A DNA stretch of 64,000 nucleotides from Paenibacillus sanguinis 2301083 = DSM 16941. GTDB lineage: Bacteria > Bacillota > Bacilli > Paenibacillales > Paenibacillaceae. This document shows, in pieces, positions 54,838-64,000 of the stretch. Numbering within the stretch: the first letter of the stretch is position 1; each line of letters starts with the position of its first letter. The notes under the pieces are model-generated. The model did not search any database, was not told the DNA's origin, and saw nothing but the letters and a program-made list of their open reading frames with translations. Location of the stretch: contig NZ_KB895377.1 of the NCBI RefSeq assembly GCF_000374825.1, forward strand, positions 475,390 through 539,389, in the 5' to 3' direction. The translations under genes were made by a program, and so were the position numbers.

Positions 54838-55977
54838 ATGAAAAGAATAGCGCTGATCGGCTCAACGGGATCCATTGGTACGCAAACGCTTGATGTTTTG
54901 CGTGCTCATCCCGAAAGCTTCTGTCTGGAGGGAATGGCGGCAGGAACCAATACCGATTTGTTGGTCCAGCAGGTACATGAATTCCGGCCGAAGAAAGTAT
55001 CGGTGGCAACCAGGGAGCTGGCTGAGCGGGTGCGCCCGCAGCTTCCTGAGAATGTGAAGCTTTATTACGGGGAGCAGGGGCTAATTGAGGTAGCCGCCGG
55101 TACAGATGCGGATACCGTGGTCATGGCAATTGTCGGTAGTGCCGGATTGCCAGCAACGTTGGCTGCCATTGAAGAAGGCAAGCAGATCGCACTCGCCAAC
55201 AAGGAAACGCTGGTTACTGCGGGACATCTGGTCACAGAGCTAGCCAGACAAAAGGAAGTGGCCCTTTTGCCGGTCGATAGTGAGCATTCAGCTATTTTTC
55301 AGTGCCTTAACGGAGAAAGAGCAGAAGAAGTAGAGCAGATTACGCTAACGGCCTCTGGCGGCTCCTTCCGCGATCTGACGCGTGAACAGCTCCGGCATGT
55401 GACCGTGGAAGATGCCCTCAAGCATCCTAACTGGTCTATGGGCGCGAAGATTACGATCGACTCGGCCACGATGGTCAACAAAGGATTGGAAGTGATTGAG
55501 GCCCGTTGGCTCTTTGATCTTCCCTTTGAAAAAATTGGAGTATTACTGCATCCGGAGAGCATCATCCACTCTTTCGTTGAGTATCGTGACGGCAGTGTCA
55601 TTGCCCAATTAGGGACACCGGATATGCGCGTCCCGATTCAATATGCTTTATCATACCCTCATCGCTGGACTTCACAGGCTCGTCGGCTGTCGCTCGCGGA
55701 GGTTGGGAAGCTGCATTTTCGCGAGATGGACTTGGTACGTTTCCCATGTTTAAGACTGGCCTATGAATGTGGTAAAATAGGTGGTACAGCAACCAGCGTT
55801 TATAATGCCGCCAATGAAGTGGCTGTCGCTCGCTTTCTCAATGGAAGCATTTCATTTCTGGAAATAGAGACGATTATAGAGAAGGCATTGTCTAGGCATC
55901 ACGTTCAGTCTTGTCCCGATTTGGAAACGATTCGCGATGCTGACCGCTGGGCGAGAGCAGTGGCCGAGACTCTGTAG
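54838..55977 (+). CDS. dxr: 1-deoxy-D-xylulose 5-phosphate reductoisomerase
   Basis: Dxr is the first committed enzyme of the MEP isoprenoid pathway. The 379-residue protein has the NADPH motif [13 protein letters not shown] (8-20), [12 protein letters not shown], the metal/substrate site [20 protein letters not shown] and [24 protein letters not shown] 54838 follows GAGGTG. It supplies precursors for the undecaprenyl carrier made by the nearby uppS. Confidence 0.98.
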   Translation: MKRIALIGSTGSIGTQTLDVLRAHPESFCLEGMAAGTNTDLLVQQVHEFRPKKVSVATRELAERVRPQLPENVKLYYGEQGLIEVAAGTDADTVVMAIVGSAGLPATLAAIEEGKQIALANKETLVTAGHLVTELARQKEVALLPVDSEHSAIFQCLNGERAEEVEQITLTASGGSFRDLTREQLRHVTVEDALKHPNWSMGAKITIDSATMVNKGLEVIEARWLFDLPFEKIGVLLHPESIIHSFVEYRDGSVIAQLGTPDMRVPIQYALSYPHRWTSQARRLSLAEVGKLHFREMDLVRFPCLRLAYECGKIGGTATSVYNAANEVAVARFLNGSISFLEIETIIEKALSRHHVQSCPDLETIRDADRWARAVAETL

Positions 55978-56068
55978 CGTGTACAGTATGCTCTTGTGCC
56001 TGGTCGGGGAATATTAACTGAAATGAATGCCTGGACGAATCGTGGCCAAAAAAGGAGGATGCTTACGC

Positions 56069-57343
56069 TTGGAATTACTAAGAATCATATTTTTGACGGT
56101 GCTCATGTTTTTTGTCATCGTTACGGTGCATGAATGGGGACATTATTTCTTTGCGAAGCGTGCCGGTATTTTGGTACGGGAGTTTGCTATCGGCTTTGGC
56201 CCGAAACTGTTGTCCTTCAAGCGAGATGAAACGCAGTTTACCTTGCGTCTGCTGCCTTTCGGCGGTTATGCCAGAATGGCAGGCGAGGATCCTGAGCTGA
56301 TTGAGATTGCCGAGGGTCAGACGATTGCAGTGCGCCTGGAGCAAGGCCAGGTACAGAAAATTTACCTGGACCGCCTGGATAGCCGCAAAAATGTTATTCG
56401 CGGTGAGGTTCAGCATATCGACCTTGAGGACGATCTGTCAGTCCGCATGAATGTGGACGGGGAAATCCTGAGCTACCCTGTACATCCGCAAGCGATGATG
56501 GTCACCAAGGGGCGGGAAACACAGATTGCTCCAAGAGACCGGCAATACGGCAGCAAGACGGTCGGGCAACGCGCTCTTTCTATTTTTGCCGGCCCGTTGA
56601 TGAATTTTATCTTGGCTTTTGTGTTGTTTGCCTTGCATATTCAAATGGCCGGAATTCCCCTGGAGCAGCCTTCCCATTTGCAAATTGGCGAAGTGGTGAA
56701 GGGAATGCCGGCAGATGAAGTCGGGCTGCAGCCCGGAGACATCATAGAGACCATTAATGGTCAGGCGGTGGGCACAGATGCGAACAAGATGATTGAGATG
56801 ATTCAGGCGTCCAAAAACAAGCCGATGGAGTGGAAGGTTAACCGGGATGGAGCAACCGTTCAGATAACGATCACGCCGCAAGGAGCAAGCGATGAAGACG
56901 GCAAAATCGGCAGTACGATTGTTACGGTTTTCCCTACACGCAGTGCGTCGTTTGGAGAAACATTCCAAGTGGCTGGAGAGAGCATGGTTAGTACCACCAA
57001 GATGATATTTCTCGGCTTCAAGCAACTGATTAACCAATTTTCAATGGATGATCTGGGTGGACCGGTGCGTACTTTTGAAGTAACCGGGCAAATTGCCAAG
57101 CAGGGCATTGCGCAGCTTACCTACTGGGCAGCTATTCTGAGCTTGTATCTTGGAATTTTCAACCTGTTGCCGATTCCGGCGCTGGATGGGAGCCGACTGA
57201 TCTTCCTGGGCGTTGAAGCGCTGCGGGGCAAGCCGATTGATCCAAATCGGGAAGGAATGGTGCATTTCATCGGTTTTGCAATGCTGTTCCTCTTGATGAT
57301 TGCGGTCACCTATAATGATATTTTACGGCTGATTCACGGCTGA
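56069..57343 (+). CDS. rseP: Site-2 intramembrane metalloprotease RseP/RasP
   Basis: RseP cleaves transmembrane substrates such as anti-sigma factors and signal-peptide remnants. From TTG 56069 (AAAGGAGGAT upstream) the protein has 424 residues. The zinc motif is HEWGH (21-25) in the first membrane helix, a PDZ domain lies near 215-290 (VVKGMPADEVGLQPGDIIETINGQ) and the third zinc ligand region NLLPIPALDGSRL is near 370. The order dxr-rseP-proS-polC is conserved in Bacillales. Confidence 0.96.
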   Translation: MELLRIIFLTVLMFFVIVTVHEWGHYFFAKRAGILVREFAIGFGPKLLSFKRDETQFTLRLLPFGGYARMAGEDPELIEIAEGQTIAVRLEQGQVQKIYLDRLDSRKNVIRGEVQHIDLEDDLSVRMNVDGEILSYPVHPQAMMVTKGRETQIAPRDRQYGSKTVGQRALSIFAGPLMNFILAFVLFALHIQMAGIPLEQPSHLQIGEVVKGMPADEVGLQPGDIIETINGQAVGTDANKMIEMIQASKNKPMEWKVNRDGATVQITITPQGASDEDGKIGSTIVTVFPTRSASFGETFQVAGESMVSTTKMIFLGFKQLINQFSMDDLGGPVRTFEVTGQIAKQGIAQLTYWAAILSLYLGIFNLLPIPALDGSRLIFLGVEALRGKPIDPNREGMVHFIGFAMLFLLMIAVTYNDILRLIHG

Positions 57344-57386
57344 TGCTCAAAAACTTGTGTTTTTTTACGGGAGGAAATAGGTTCTT

Positions 57387-58838
57387 ATGGCAAAAGAGGA
57401 GAAACAATTCGTTACGGAGATTACCCCCCAGGGAGAGGACTTCTCCCGTTGGTATATCGATGTTATAAAGAAAGCGGACCTGATGGATTACTCCCCGGTT
57501 CGCGGATGTATCGTATTCAAGCCAGACGGCTATGAAATTTGGGAGCATATCCAAGCAGAACTGGACCGCCGCTTTAAGGAAACAGGCCATCGCAATGCTT
57601 ACTTTCCGCTGTTCATTCCGGAGAGCTTCTTCCAGAAGGAGAAGGAGCATGTGGAAGGCTTTAATCCCGAGCTGCCTTGGGTGACGGAAGCGGCTGGCGA
57701 GAAGCTGGAAGAACGCCTTGCAATTCGTCCAACCTCCGAAACGATGGTTGGCCATATGTATGAGAAATGGATTCAATCCTACCGTGATCTGCCGGTGTTG
57801 ATCAACCAATGGGCGAACGTGGTTCGTTGGGAGAAGCGTACCTTGCCGTTCCTGCGCACAAGTGAGTTTCTGTGGCAGGAAGGGCATACCGCCCATGAGA
57901 ACGAGCAGGATGCTCGTGAAGAAACGATGCGCATGCTGGAAGTGTACCGCGATTTCGTAGAGAATTATTTGGCTATCCCGGTTATCGAGGGGCAAAAGAC
58001 ACCTTCCGAGAAGTTTGCCGGAGCGGTCGATACTTTTTCGATTGAAGCGATGATGAAGGATGGACGTGCCGTTCAGGCAGGAACCTCGCATTATATGGGA
58101 ACCAATTTTGCCGCAGCGTTTGACATTCAGTATCTGAACCGTGACAATGTACGGGAATATGTACATACCACTTCCTGGGGAGTAAGCACCCGCCTGATCG
58201 GTTCACTGATTATGGTACACGGTGATGATCGTGGACTTGCTTTGCCGCCGAAGGTGGCTCCAAAGCAAGTGATGATTATTCCGATCGGCCCGCCAAAAAC
58301 ATGGGAAGCCGTTGTGAACAGGGCAGACGAGCTGTTTGCTCAGCTTAAGAAGGCGGGCATCCGCGTAGGCATCGATGATCGTGCTGACTTCCGCCCTGGC
58401 TGGAAGTTTAATGAATATGAGATGCGCGGCGTGCCAGTACGTCTTGAGATTGGACCACGCGACATGGATAATGGCGTATGTGTCCTAGCCTCCCGTATTA
58501 GCGGAGAGAAAAAAGTCATTCAGCAGGATCAATTGGTTGAAGAGGTTACCGCTATGCTGGAGCAGGTTCATCAGGAGATGTATGATCGGGCTAAAGCCTT
58601 CCGTGAAGAGCATTTCTATAGCGTTGATACGCTGGATGAAATGAAGGCAAGCATTGAAGAAAAACGTGGCTTTACCTTAGCCGGATGGTGCGGCTCGGAA
58701 GCTTGCGAACGTCAGGTTAAGGAAGAGACGGGAGCAACTAGCCGTAACATTCCGTTTAAGCCGGCAACGACGAAGCACACCTGTCTCGTCTGCGGGGAAA
58801 AGGCGAAACATACGGTTGTTTTTGCCAGAGCCTACTAA
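57387..58838 (+). CDS. proS: Prolyl-tRNA synthetase, archaeal/eukaryotic type (ProS type 3)
   Basis: ProRS charges tRNA-Pro. At 483 residues it is much shorter than the ~565-residue bacterial ProRS with its inserted editing domain. It reads as the archaeal/eukaryotic form: DFSRWYIDVIKKADLMDYSPVRG start, RPTSETMVGHMYEKWIQSYRDLP (motif 2 region), FLRTSEFLWQEGHTAH, HTTSWGVSTRLIGSLIMVHGDDRGLALPP and a C-terminal zinc-like domain with paired cysteines. It ends in the typical FARAY. It occupies the locus where B. subtilis has the bacterial-type proS. GGGAGG precedes the ATG. Confidence 0.96.
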   Translation: MAKEEKQFVTEITPQGEDFSRWYIDVIKKADLMDYSPVRGCIVFKPDGYEIWEHIQAELDRRFKETGHRNAYFPLFIPESFFQKEKEHVEGFNPELPWVTEAAGEKLEERLAIRPTSETMVGHMYEKWIQSYRDLPVLINQWANVVRWEKRTLPFLRTSEFLWQEGHTAHENEQDAREETMRMLEVYRDFVENYLAIPVIEGQKTPSEKFAGAVDTFSIEAMMKDGRAVQAGTSHYMGTNFAAAFDIQYLNRDNVREYVHTTSWGVSTRLIGSLIMVHGDDRGLALPPKVAPKQVMIIPIGPPKTWEAVVNRADELFAQLKKAGIRVGIDDRADFRPGWKFNEYEMRGVPVRLEIGPRDMDNGVCVLASRISGEKKVIQQDQLVEEVTAMLEQVHQEMYDRAKAFREEHFYSVDTLDEMKASIEEKRGFTLAGWCGSEACERQVKEETGATSRNIPFKPATTKHTCLVCGEKAKHTVVFARAY

Positions 58839-58903
58839 TGAATGAGCTTGTTTGGCCATGGAAGCAGGGGAGCTTCTGACCGGGCAAAAGCAAGCAGCCA
58901 CCA

Positions 58904-58967
58904 AGGCTTTCGGCAGACTGGGATCAGCAGGCTTATAGACCTGCTGGCCACTGCCGGAAGCCTTTTT
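58904..58967 (+). terminator. Large nested hairpin terminator between proS and polC
   Basis: A 13-bp outer stem, AGGCTTTCGGCAG (58904-58916) with CTGCCGGAAGCCT (58951-58963, one G-U), encloses a 7-bp inner hairpin CAGCAGG/CCTGCTG (58925-58946). TTTTT follows. It terminates proS. Confidence 0.8.
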
Positions 58968-59013
58968 CTGTTGTAGGTTAGGAACACTAGCAAGCAAGAC
59001 GGAGGGAGAGAAT

Positions 59014-62000
59014 ATGACCGGGATAGAGGAGAAGAGGAATCGGCTCGAACTGTTGATGAAGCAGGCGGAAGTGCCGGAGCCGCTCATTGATCCCTATTTT
59101 CTCGATGGACATATTGAGAAGGTAGAGGTCAGCCGCAGCAATCGGGAATGGAAGATTACGATTGTCAAGGATACACTGGTGCCGTCTGAAATTTATCGTA
59201 GCTATTGTCTTAGAATCAAGGAACGGATGGAGCATATCGCTGCGATATCCTTCAAGTTTAAATATGGTCCTGACTTGACTGTCAAGGAGATTGTTAGCGA
59301 ATATTGGGGGTTGTTCATCGAGTGGGTTAAGCGTCAAATTCCATCCGTTAACGGGTGGATGGCCCGTGCCAGATTTGAGGTAGAACATGATTTGATATCC
59401 ATTACACTTGGCGATGCTACCGCTTTGGAACTAGCGAACAAGAAGCAAATCGATAAAGCGGCGGCCGCTTTTTACGAAGCTTACTTTGCACTATCTTTAC
59501 GCGTTAAGCTGCAGGTAGGAGAGAATCGAAATGAAGCTGTTGAGGAATTTCAGCAGCGCATTGTTGAGGAGAATCGCGAAGTCATTCAGCAAATGATGGA
59601 GAGTGCAGCGGCTGAAGCACCTCCGGAGGAAATCGTTGACGGGGAAGTTATCAAGCTGCAGCTTGGATACGATATCAAAGAGCAGCCTGTGCCTATTCAA
59701 CAGATTCAGGATGAAGAGAAGAAGATTACGATTCAAGGAACTGTTTTTGGCTTGGATCGTAAGGAGCTTCGCAACGGGAATACCCTGTTTATGTTCTATC
59801 TGACGGATTTCTCGGATTCCTTGCAAATGAAATTGTTTGCCAAGAACAAAGATGATCTGAAGGTGATGGGCCAACTCGCCAACGGCAAATGGATTAAAGC
59901 ACGCGGCAAGGTAGAGATGGATCGTTTTATGACGGTTCCCGAGCTAGTCATGATTCCTTCGGATTTATGTGAGATATCTGCACCGCCGGGACGGAAAGAC
60001 AATGCTCCTGAGAAACGTGTGGAATTCCATTTGCATACCACCATGAGCACGATGGATGCTGTTACACCGATTGGGGATTACGTGAAATTGGCTGCAAAGT
60101 GGGGACATAAAGCCATAGCCGTTACGGACCACGGCGGGGTTCAATGTTATCCTGATGCGGCCAAGGCGGCCAAGAAGAACGGGATCAAAATGATCTATGG
60201 TGTCGAGGCGAACGTGGTCAACGATAATGTTGCGGTTGTATTGAACTCGCGCGACGACAATCTGAAGGCCGCGACCTATATCGTATTTGATATAGAAACC
60301 ACGGGGCTGTCTGTCACGCAGAACAAGATTATTGAGATTGCTGCTGTGAAGATGGAAGATGGCAAAGAAGTTGATCGCTATGCCACTTTCGTTAATCCGC
60401 ATGTTCGTATTCCCTACAATATTCAACAATTGACGAACATTAACGATGAGATGGTCAAGGACGCTCCTGAGGCAGAAGAGGTGCTCAAGCAATTCGTGCA
60501 ATTTGCAGGCGATGCGGTGCTGGTGGCCCACAATGCCCGTTTTGACGTCGATTTTGTCAATGCCAAGCTGAAGGAACTGGGTTTACCCGAGATGACTAAC
60601 CCGGTACTGGACACGTTGGAGCTTGCACGGATGCTGTTCCCGACGATGAAGAATCACCGGCTCAACACACTGGCCGCCAAATATAAGGTTTCATTGGAAA
60701 ATCATCACCGGGCCATCGATGATACACTTGCTCTTGGTGAAATTTTGAATGGCCTGCTTGAGGATGCCAACAAAATGGAGGGGTACACGACTCTGGATCG
60801 CCTCAATGATAAGGTGGGTAAGGATTTATCCAACTCCCGTCCATTCCATTGCGGCATCTATGCTCTAAATGCTATCGGCAAGAAGAACTTGTTCAAGCTG
60901 GTCTCGATGTCGCATACCGAATATTTCAAGCGTGTGCCCTGCATTCCTAAATCGAAGCTGGTAGAGATGCGTGAAGGCTTATTGATCATGTCCGGCTGCG
61001 AGAAGGGCGAGTTCTTCGAGGCCGTGCTGAACAAATCGGTAGAGGAAGCTGAAGTTGTAGCCGAATTCTATGATGTTCTGGAAATTCAGCCGCTGACGAT
61101 GTATATGCATTTGGTCGAAAAAGGACTGGTTGGCAGCAAGATTGAACTGGAGACGGCTGTCCGCAAAGTGGTGGAGATTGGCATGAAGCTGGGCAAGCCT
61201 GTCGTGGCTACCGGCAATGTGCATTATCTTGATCCCAAGGACAAGCTGTTCCGCGACATTACGATTCACGGAATAACTGGCTTTAGTCCGCTTAAGGATA
61301 TACGCAAACCCGATGCGCATTTTCGTACAACAGACGAAATGCTGGAGGAATTTGCTTTCCTGGGTGAAGACAAGGCCCAGGAAGTAGTGGTGAAAAATAC
61401 AGTGGCTTTGGCAGAGCAGTTCGAGGAACTGGAGTTGTTCCCTGACAAGCTATTTACCCCTATTATCGATGGGGCGGATGATGAGATTCGCGAGACCTGC
61501 TATAATACGGCAAAATCAATTTACGGAGACGAGTTGCCGGAGGTCATCATCAAGCGGTTGGAGAAGGAACTTGAGCCAATTATCAAATACGGCTTTTCCG
61601 CCAACTATCTCATATCCGAAAGATTAGTGAAGAAATCCAACCAGGATGGTTATCTCGTTGGTTCACGGGGGTCTGTTGGTTCTTCTGTAGTCGCGTTGTT
61701 CCTCGGGATTTCCGAAGTCAATCCGCTGCCAGCCCATTATATCTGCCAAAATTCCGAGTGTCGGTATAGTGAATGGTTCCTGGACGGCAGCGTACCAAGT
61801 GGCTTTGATTTGCCTGACAAGGATTGTCCGCACTGCGGCGGCAAGCTGAAGGGCGAGGGACAGGATATCCCTTTTGAAACCTTCCTGGGCTTTAAGGGAG
61901 ACAAGGTGCCAGATATCGATTTGAACTTCTCAGGAGAATACCAACCGGTGGCGCACAATTATACCAAGGTACTGTTCGGAGAGAAGAATGTATTTCGGGC

Positions 62001-63333
62001 AGGTACGATTGGTACTGTTGCCGAGAAGACCGCCTTTGGCTTCGCCAAGAAATACGAGGAGGATCACAGCAAAGAGTGGCGGGGGGCTGAATTGAATCGC
62101 CTAGCAGGCGGGTGTACCGGAGTCAAGCGCAGCACGGGACAGCACCCCGGCGGGATTGTGGTTGTGCCGGATTACATCGAAGTAGAGGATATTACTCCTG
62201 TGCAATACCCTGCTGATGATACAAGCTCAGAGTGGAAAACCACGCATTTTGACTACCATGCCTTCGATGCGAATCTGTTGAAGCTGGATATTCTGGGGCA
62301 CGATGATCCGACGATGATGCGGATGCTGCAGGATTTGACCGGAGTTGATCCAACGACCATTCCCATGAATGATCCGAAGGTCATGAGCATGTTCAACTCT
62401 ACCGAAGCACTTGGCGTGGAGCCGCAGCAAATTCGTACGCCGGTAGCTACGTACGGTGTGCCGGAAATGGGGACGAAATTTGTACGCCAGATGCTGGTGG
62501 AATCACAGCCTTCCTCGTTTGCCGACTTGCTGCAAATCTCCGGTTTGTCGCATGGAACGGGGGTTTGGCTGGGCAATGCGCAGGATTTGATCAAGAACGG
62601 AACATGTAACATCAAAACAGTAATCGGTTGTCGTGACGACATTATGTTGTTTTTGATTTATAAAGCCGGGATGGATGCGGGGCTGGCTTTTAAGATTACG
62701 GAGAGTGTTCGTAAGGGCAAGGGGCTTACGCCGGAATGGATTGAAGAGATGAAGAAATGCAAGGTTCCGCAATGGTATATCGATTCTTGCTTGAAGATTC
62801 AGTACATGTTCCCGAAAGCCCATGCTGCGGCCTATGTTATCTCTGCGGTACGGACTGCTTATTTCAAACTATATTATCCTATTGAGTATTATGCGACCTA
62901 CTTCTCTGTACGCGGGGAGGATTTTGATATCGAATTGTTCTGTCAAGGGTATGAAGCTATTTATCGCAAGATTGAGGAAATCGAGCAGAAGGGCTTCCAG
63001 GCATTGCCGAAGGAGAAAAGTATGCTCTCGATCCTGGAAATGGCACTTGAAATGACGGCGCGGGGCTTCCGCTTCAAGCCGATTGATCTGTATCGGTCCG
63101 ATGCAACCAAGTTCACCGTGGACGGCGATTCACTGATTCCCCCATTCTCGGCATTGGGAGGGATTGGGGAGAACGCCGCCAAAAATATTGCCGCAGCGAA
63201 AGATCAAGGGGAGTTCTTGTCTATTGAGGACTTCCAACAGAAATCGAAGGCGAGCAAGACGATCGTAGAATTGCTTAACTCGATGGGCTGCTTCCGCGGT
63301 TTGCCCGAAAGTAATCAATTGTCATTATTCTAA
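59014..63333 (+). CDS. polC: DNA polymerase III alpha subunit, Gram-positive type PolC
   Basis: PolC is the replicative polymerase of low-GC Gram-positives, with built-in 3'-5' exonuclease. The 1439-residue protein has an N-terminal domain, an OB fold (about 235-325) and a PHP domain split by the exonuclease. PHP motifs are FHLHTTMSTMDAVTPI near 338 and AVTDHGGVQ. Exo I is DIETTG near 426, exo II AHNARFDVDF and exo III HHRAIDDT. The polymerase core follows with the PDIDLNFSGEY catalytic Asp pair near 967 and RAGTIGTVAEKTAFG. A zinc-ribbon CQNSECRYSEW...CPHCGG lies near 910. The ATG follows GGAGGGAG. No clear terminator is seen after the stop. Confidence 0.99.
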   Translation: MTGIEEKRNRLELLMKQAEVPEPLIDPYFLDGHIEKVEVSRSNREWKITIVKDTLVPSEIYRSYCLRIKERMEHIAAISFKFKYGPDLTVKEIVSEYWGLFIEWVKRQIPSVNGWMARARFEVEHDLISITLGDATALELANKKQIDKAAAAFYEAYFALSLRVKLQVGENRNEAVEEFQQRIVEENREVIQQMMESAAAEAPPEEIVDGEVIKLQLGYDIKEQPVPIQQIQDEEKKITIQGTVFGLDRKELRNGNTLFMFYLTDFSDSLQMKLFAKNKDDLKVMGQLANGKWIKARGKVEMDRFMTVPELVMIPSDLCEISAPPGRKDNAPEKRVEFHLHTTMSTMDAVTPIGDYVKLAAKWGHKAIAVTDHGGVQCYPDAAKAAKKNGIKMIYGVEANVVNDNVAVVLNSRDDNLKAATYIVFDIETTGLSVTQNKIIEIAAVKMEDGKEVDRYATFVNPHVRIPYNIQQLTNINDEMVKDAPEAEEVLKQFVQFAGDAVLVAHNARFDVDFVNAKLKELGLPEMTNPVLDTLELARMLFPTMKNHRLNTLAAKYKVSLENHHRAIDDTLALGEILNGLLEDANKMEGYTTLDRLNDKVGKDLSNSRPFHCGIYALNAIGKKNLFKLVSMSHTEYFKRVPCIPKSKLVEMREGLLIMSGCEKGEFFEAVLNKSVEEAEVVAEFYDVLEIQPLTMYMHLVEKGLVGSKIELETAVRKVVEIGMKLGKPVVATGNVHYLDPKDKLFRDITIHGITGFSPLKDIRKPDAHFRTTDEMLEEFAFLGEDKAQEVVVKNTVALAEQFEELELFPDKLFTPIIDGADDEIRETCYNTAKSIYGDELPEVIIKRLEKELEPIIKYGFSANYLISERLVKKSNQDGYLVGSRGSVGSSVVALFLGISEVNPLPAHYICQNSECRYSEWFLDGSVPSGFDLPDKDCPHCGGKLKGEGQDIPFETFLGFKGDKVPDIDLNFSGEYQPVAHNYTKVLFGEKNVFRAGTIGTVAEKTAFGFAKKYEEDHSKEWRGAELNRLAGGCTGVKRSTGQHPGGIVVVPDYIEVEDITPVQYPADDTSSEWKTTHFDYHAFDANLLKLDILGHDDPTMMRMLQDLTGVDPTTIPMNDPKVMSMFNSTEALGVEPQQIRTPVATYGVPEMGTKFVRQMLVESQPSSFADLLQISGLSHGTGVWLGNAQDLIKNGTCNIKTVIGCRDDIMLFLIYKAGMDAGLAFKITESVRKGKGLTPEWIEEMKKCKVPQWYIDSCLKIQYMFPKAHAAAYVISAVRTAYFKLYYPIEYYATYFSVRGEDFDIELFCQGYEAIYRKIEEIEQKGFQALPKEKSMLSILEMALEMTARGFRFKPIDLYRSDATKFTVDGDSLIPPFSALGGIGENAAKNIAAAKDQGEFLSIEDFQQKSKASKTIVELLNSMGCFRGLPESNQLSLF

Positions 63334-63640
63334 GATTACCGTATACAGGGTAAAGATGGATCAAGTGCCCGAAAAACACCTCTCAGGTTCTTCACCTGAA
63401 AAACCTGATGTTTGGTTGAGACACTTGAGGTTAATCGTCCACTTAACGGAAATCCTCCAGCTAATATTTTACGGCTGTTGGCTTTATGAACAATTAGCTG
63501 GAAATTCTCCATATTATTTTGCCAAAAACACTGAAAATGGACCTGAATCACGGATTTATAGGGATGTTTTCCAGATAAATAGCGAAATTCAGTCCATTTA
63601 GGCAAATTAGCAGGAGGATTTCCCATTAGTGTGCTTGGCA
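63334..63640. repeat. Intergenic repeat-like region after polC with inverted motif copies
   Basis: No credible gene is present. A motif of form ATTAGC-GGA-ATT(T/C)-CC occurs three times: reversed at 63448-63465, forward at 63493-63510 and forward at 63606-63623. The first two flank a 27-base centre and form an imperfect inverted repeat. From memory, similar DNA is common between genes in Paenibacillus genomes, where its minus strand yields spurious short open frames. That memory is unverified. Confidence 0.5.
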
Positions 63641-63737
63641 TCCTGGGGGCACTGAGAACAATTAGGCATCCTAGGCCGGAGGACTACGGGCGGACCTGCC
63701 CTTTTCCCTGGCCACCACCACAGGTGATTCCTGTTCA

Positions 63738-63816
63738 GGAAGGCCCGGCTGAATTCAAGATTCGCTGTCGAATCAGCTTCTTGTATAGGCCACGTGATCC
63801 GAAGATGATTTTTTGA
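63738..63816 (+). repeat. Direct repeat copy 1 (79 bp)
   Basis: This copy is identical by eye over 79 bases to 63922-64000. It contains a perfect hairpin GATTCG-CTGT-CGAATC (63759-63774), then a CACGTG palindrome, and ends ATGATTTTTTGA. The offset between copies is 184 bp. Confidence 0.9.
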
Positions 63817-63921
63817 ACAACCATTTCAGTGAAAGTTCAAAAAAACAGGTTTGGAGCACCAAGAAGATTGGATGAAGTTAGGGAGTGAGTAGCGGAGCGT
63901 AGACAGATCTACGTGAGCAAC
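63817..63921 (+). other. Spacer between the 79-bp repeats with hairpins
   Basis: This 105-bp spacer has no gene. TTGAAC (63813-63818) can pair with GTTCAA (63835-63840), and CGTAGA-CAGA-TCTACG (63898-63913) is a perfect 6-bp stem. The purine-rich GAAGTTAGGGAGTGAGTAGCG stretch between them has no coding character. Confidence 0.6.
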
Positions 63922-64000
63922 GGAAGGCCCGGCTGAATTCAAGATTCGCTGTCGAATCAGCTTCTTGTATAGGCCACGTGATCCGAAGATGATTTTTTGA
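63922..64000 (+). repeat. Direct repeat copy 2 (79 bp, cut by window end)
   Basis: This is the second exact copy of 63738-63816, with its hairpin at 63943-63958. It reaches the last base of the window, so the true repeat may be longer and further copies may follow. Confidence 0.9.

Noticed and set aside
57344..57386. T-box riboswitch before proS
   Set aside because: Only 43 bases lie between rseP and proS, far too short for a T-box with specifier loop and terminator.
63336..63641. Minus-strand open frame of 101 codons and plus-strand frames of 60-80 codons after polC
   Set aside because: No ribosome-binding site and no domain; the frames lie across repeat motifs and look like chance frames in an intergenic repeat.
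63738..64000. CRISPR array
   Set aside because: Repeat length of 79 bp, spacing of 105 bp and only two copies do not fit CRISPR, and there are no cas genes nearby.

Overview
The window is a contiguous stretch of a Gram-positive, endospore-former-type chromosome. Protein sequences, Bacillus-like Shine-Dalgarno sites, frequent TTG/GTG starts and gene order all point to Bacillales, and most likely to Paenibacillaceae (Paenibacillus or a close relative). The order rplS-lepB-rbgA-rnhB-ylqG-ylqH-sucCD-dprA-topA-trmFO-hslVU-fla/che-rpsB-tsf-pyrH-frr-uppS-cdsA-dxr-rseP-proS-polC is the Bacillus subtilis backbone. The differences fit Paenibacillus: xerC and codY are absent from their usual places beside hslVU, and the prolyl-tRNA synthetase is the short archaeal/eukaryotic type. 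There are no prophages, insertion sequences, CRISPR arrays, tRNAs or rRNAs.

Layout. Positions 1-5.9 kb hold ribosomal protein L19 with a probable structured leader, signal peptidase I, the ribosome-assembly GTPase RbgA, RNase HII, and a small cluster of a FliK-like protein (YlqG), a stand-alone FlhB-C-terminal-like protein (YlqH) and a YraN-family protein. At 6-8.5 kb an unknown protein runs into the 3' end of an opposing comM-like gene, the only minus-strand gene. From 8.9 to 18 kb lie succinyl-CoA synthetase (with candidate CcpA sites upstream), DprA (behind a promoter-leader-terminator arrangement), topoisomerase I, TrmFO and the HslVU protease.

The core, 18.4-50.0 kb, is one unidirectional flagellar/chemotaxis superoperon. 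It encodes the rod, MS ring, switch, export ATPase, hook-length ruler, hook cap and hook, then the C-ring/CheC-type proteins and export gate, then FlhF/FlhG, CheB, CheA, CheW, CheC and CheD, SigD and four poorly characterised genes. Many junctions overlap by a few bases, which implies translational coupling. Its upstream region carries two exact Spo0A-box heptamers and a near match. An intrinsic terminator at about 50.03 kb closes the operon. After it come rpsB-tsf-pyrH-frr (translation, UMP kinase, ribosome recycling), uppS-cdsA-dxr-rseP (isoprenoid carrier, phospholipid precursor, MEP pathway, intramembrane protease), proS and polC.

The last 667 bases contain no credible gene. They hold repetitive, hairpin-rich DNA, including an exact 79-bp direct repeat that runs off the window edge. 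The most unusual items are the FliK-like/FlhB-C-like pair outside the main flagellar operon, the GC-rich Ala/Pro/Gly linkers in YlqG and CheB, the dprA leader, the Spo0A boxes ahead of the flagellar operon, the archaeal-type ProRS and the terminal repeats. All reading was by eye; no database search was run.
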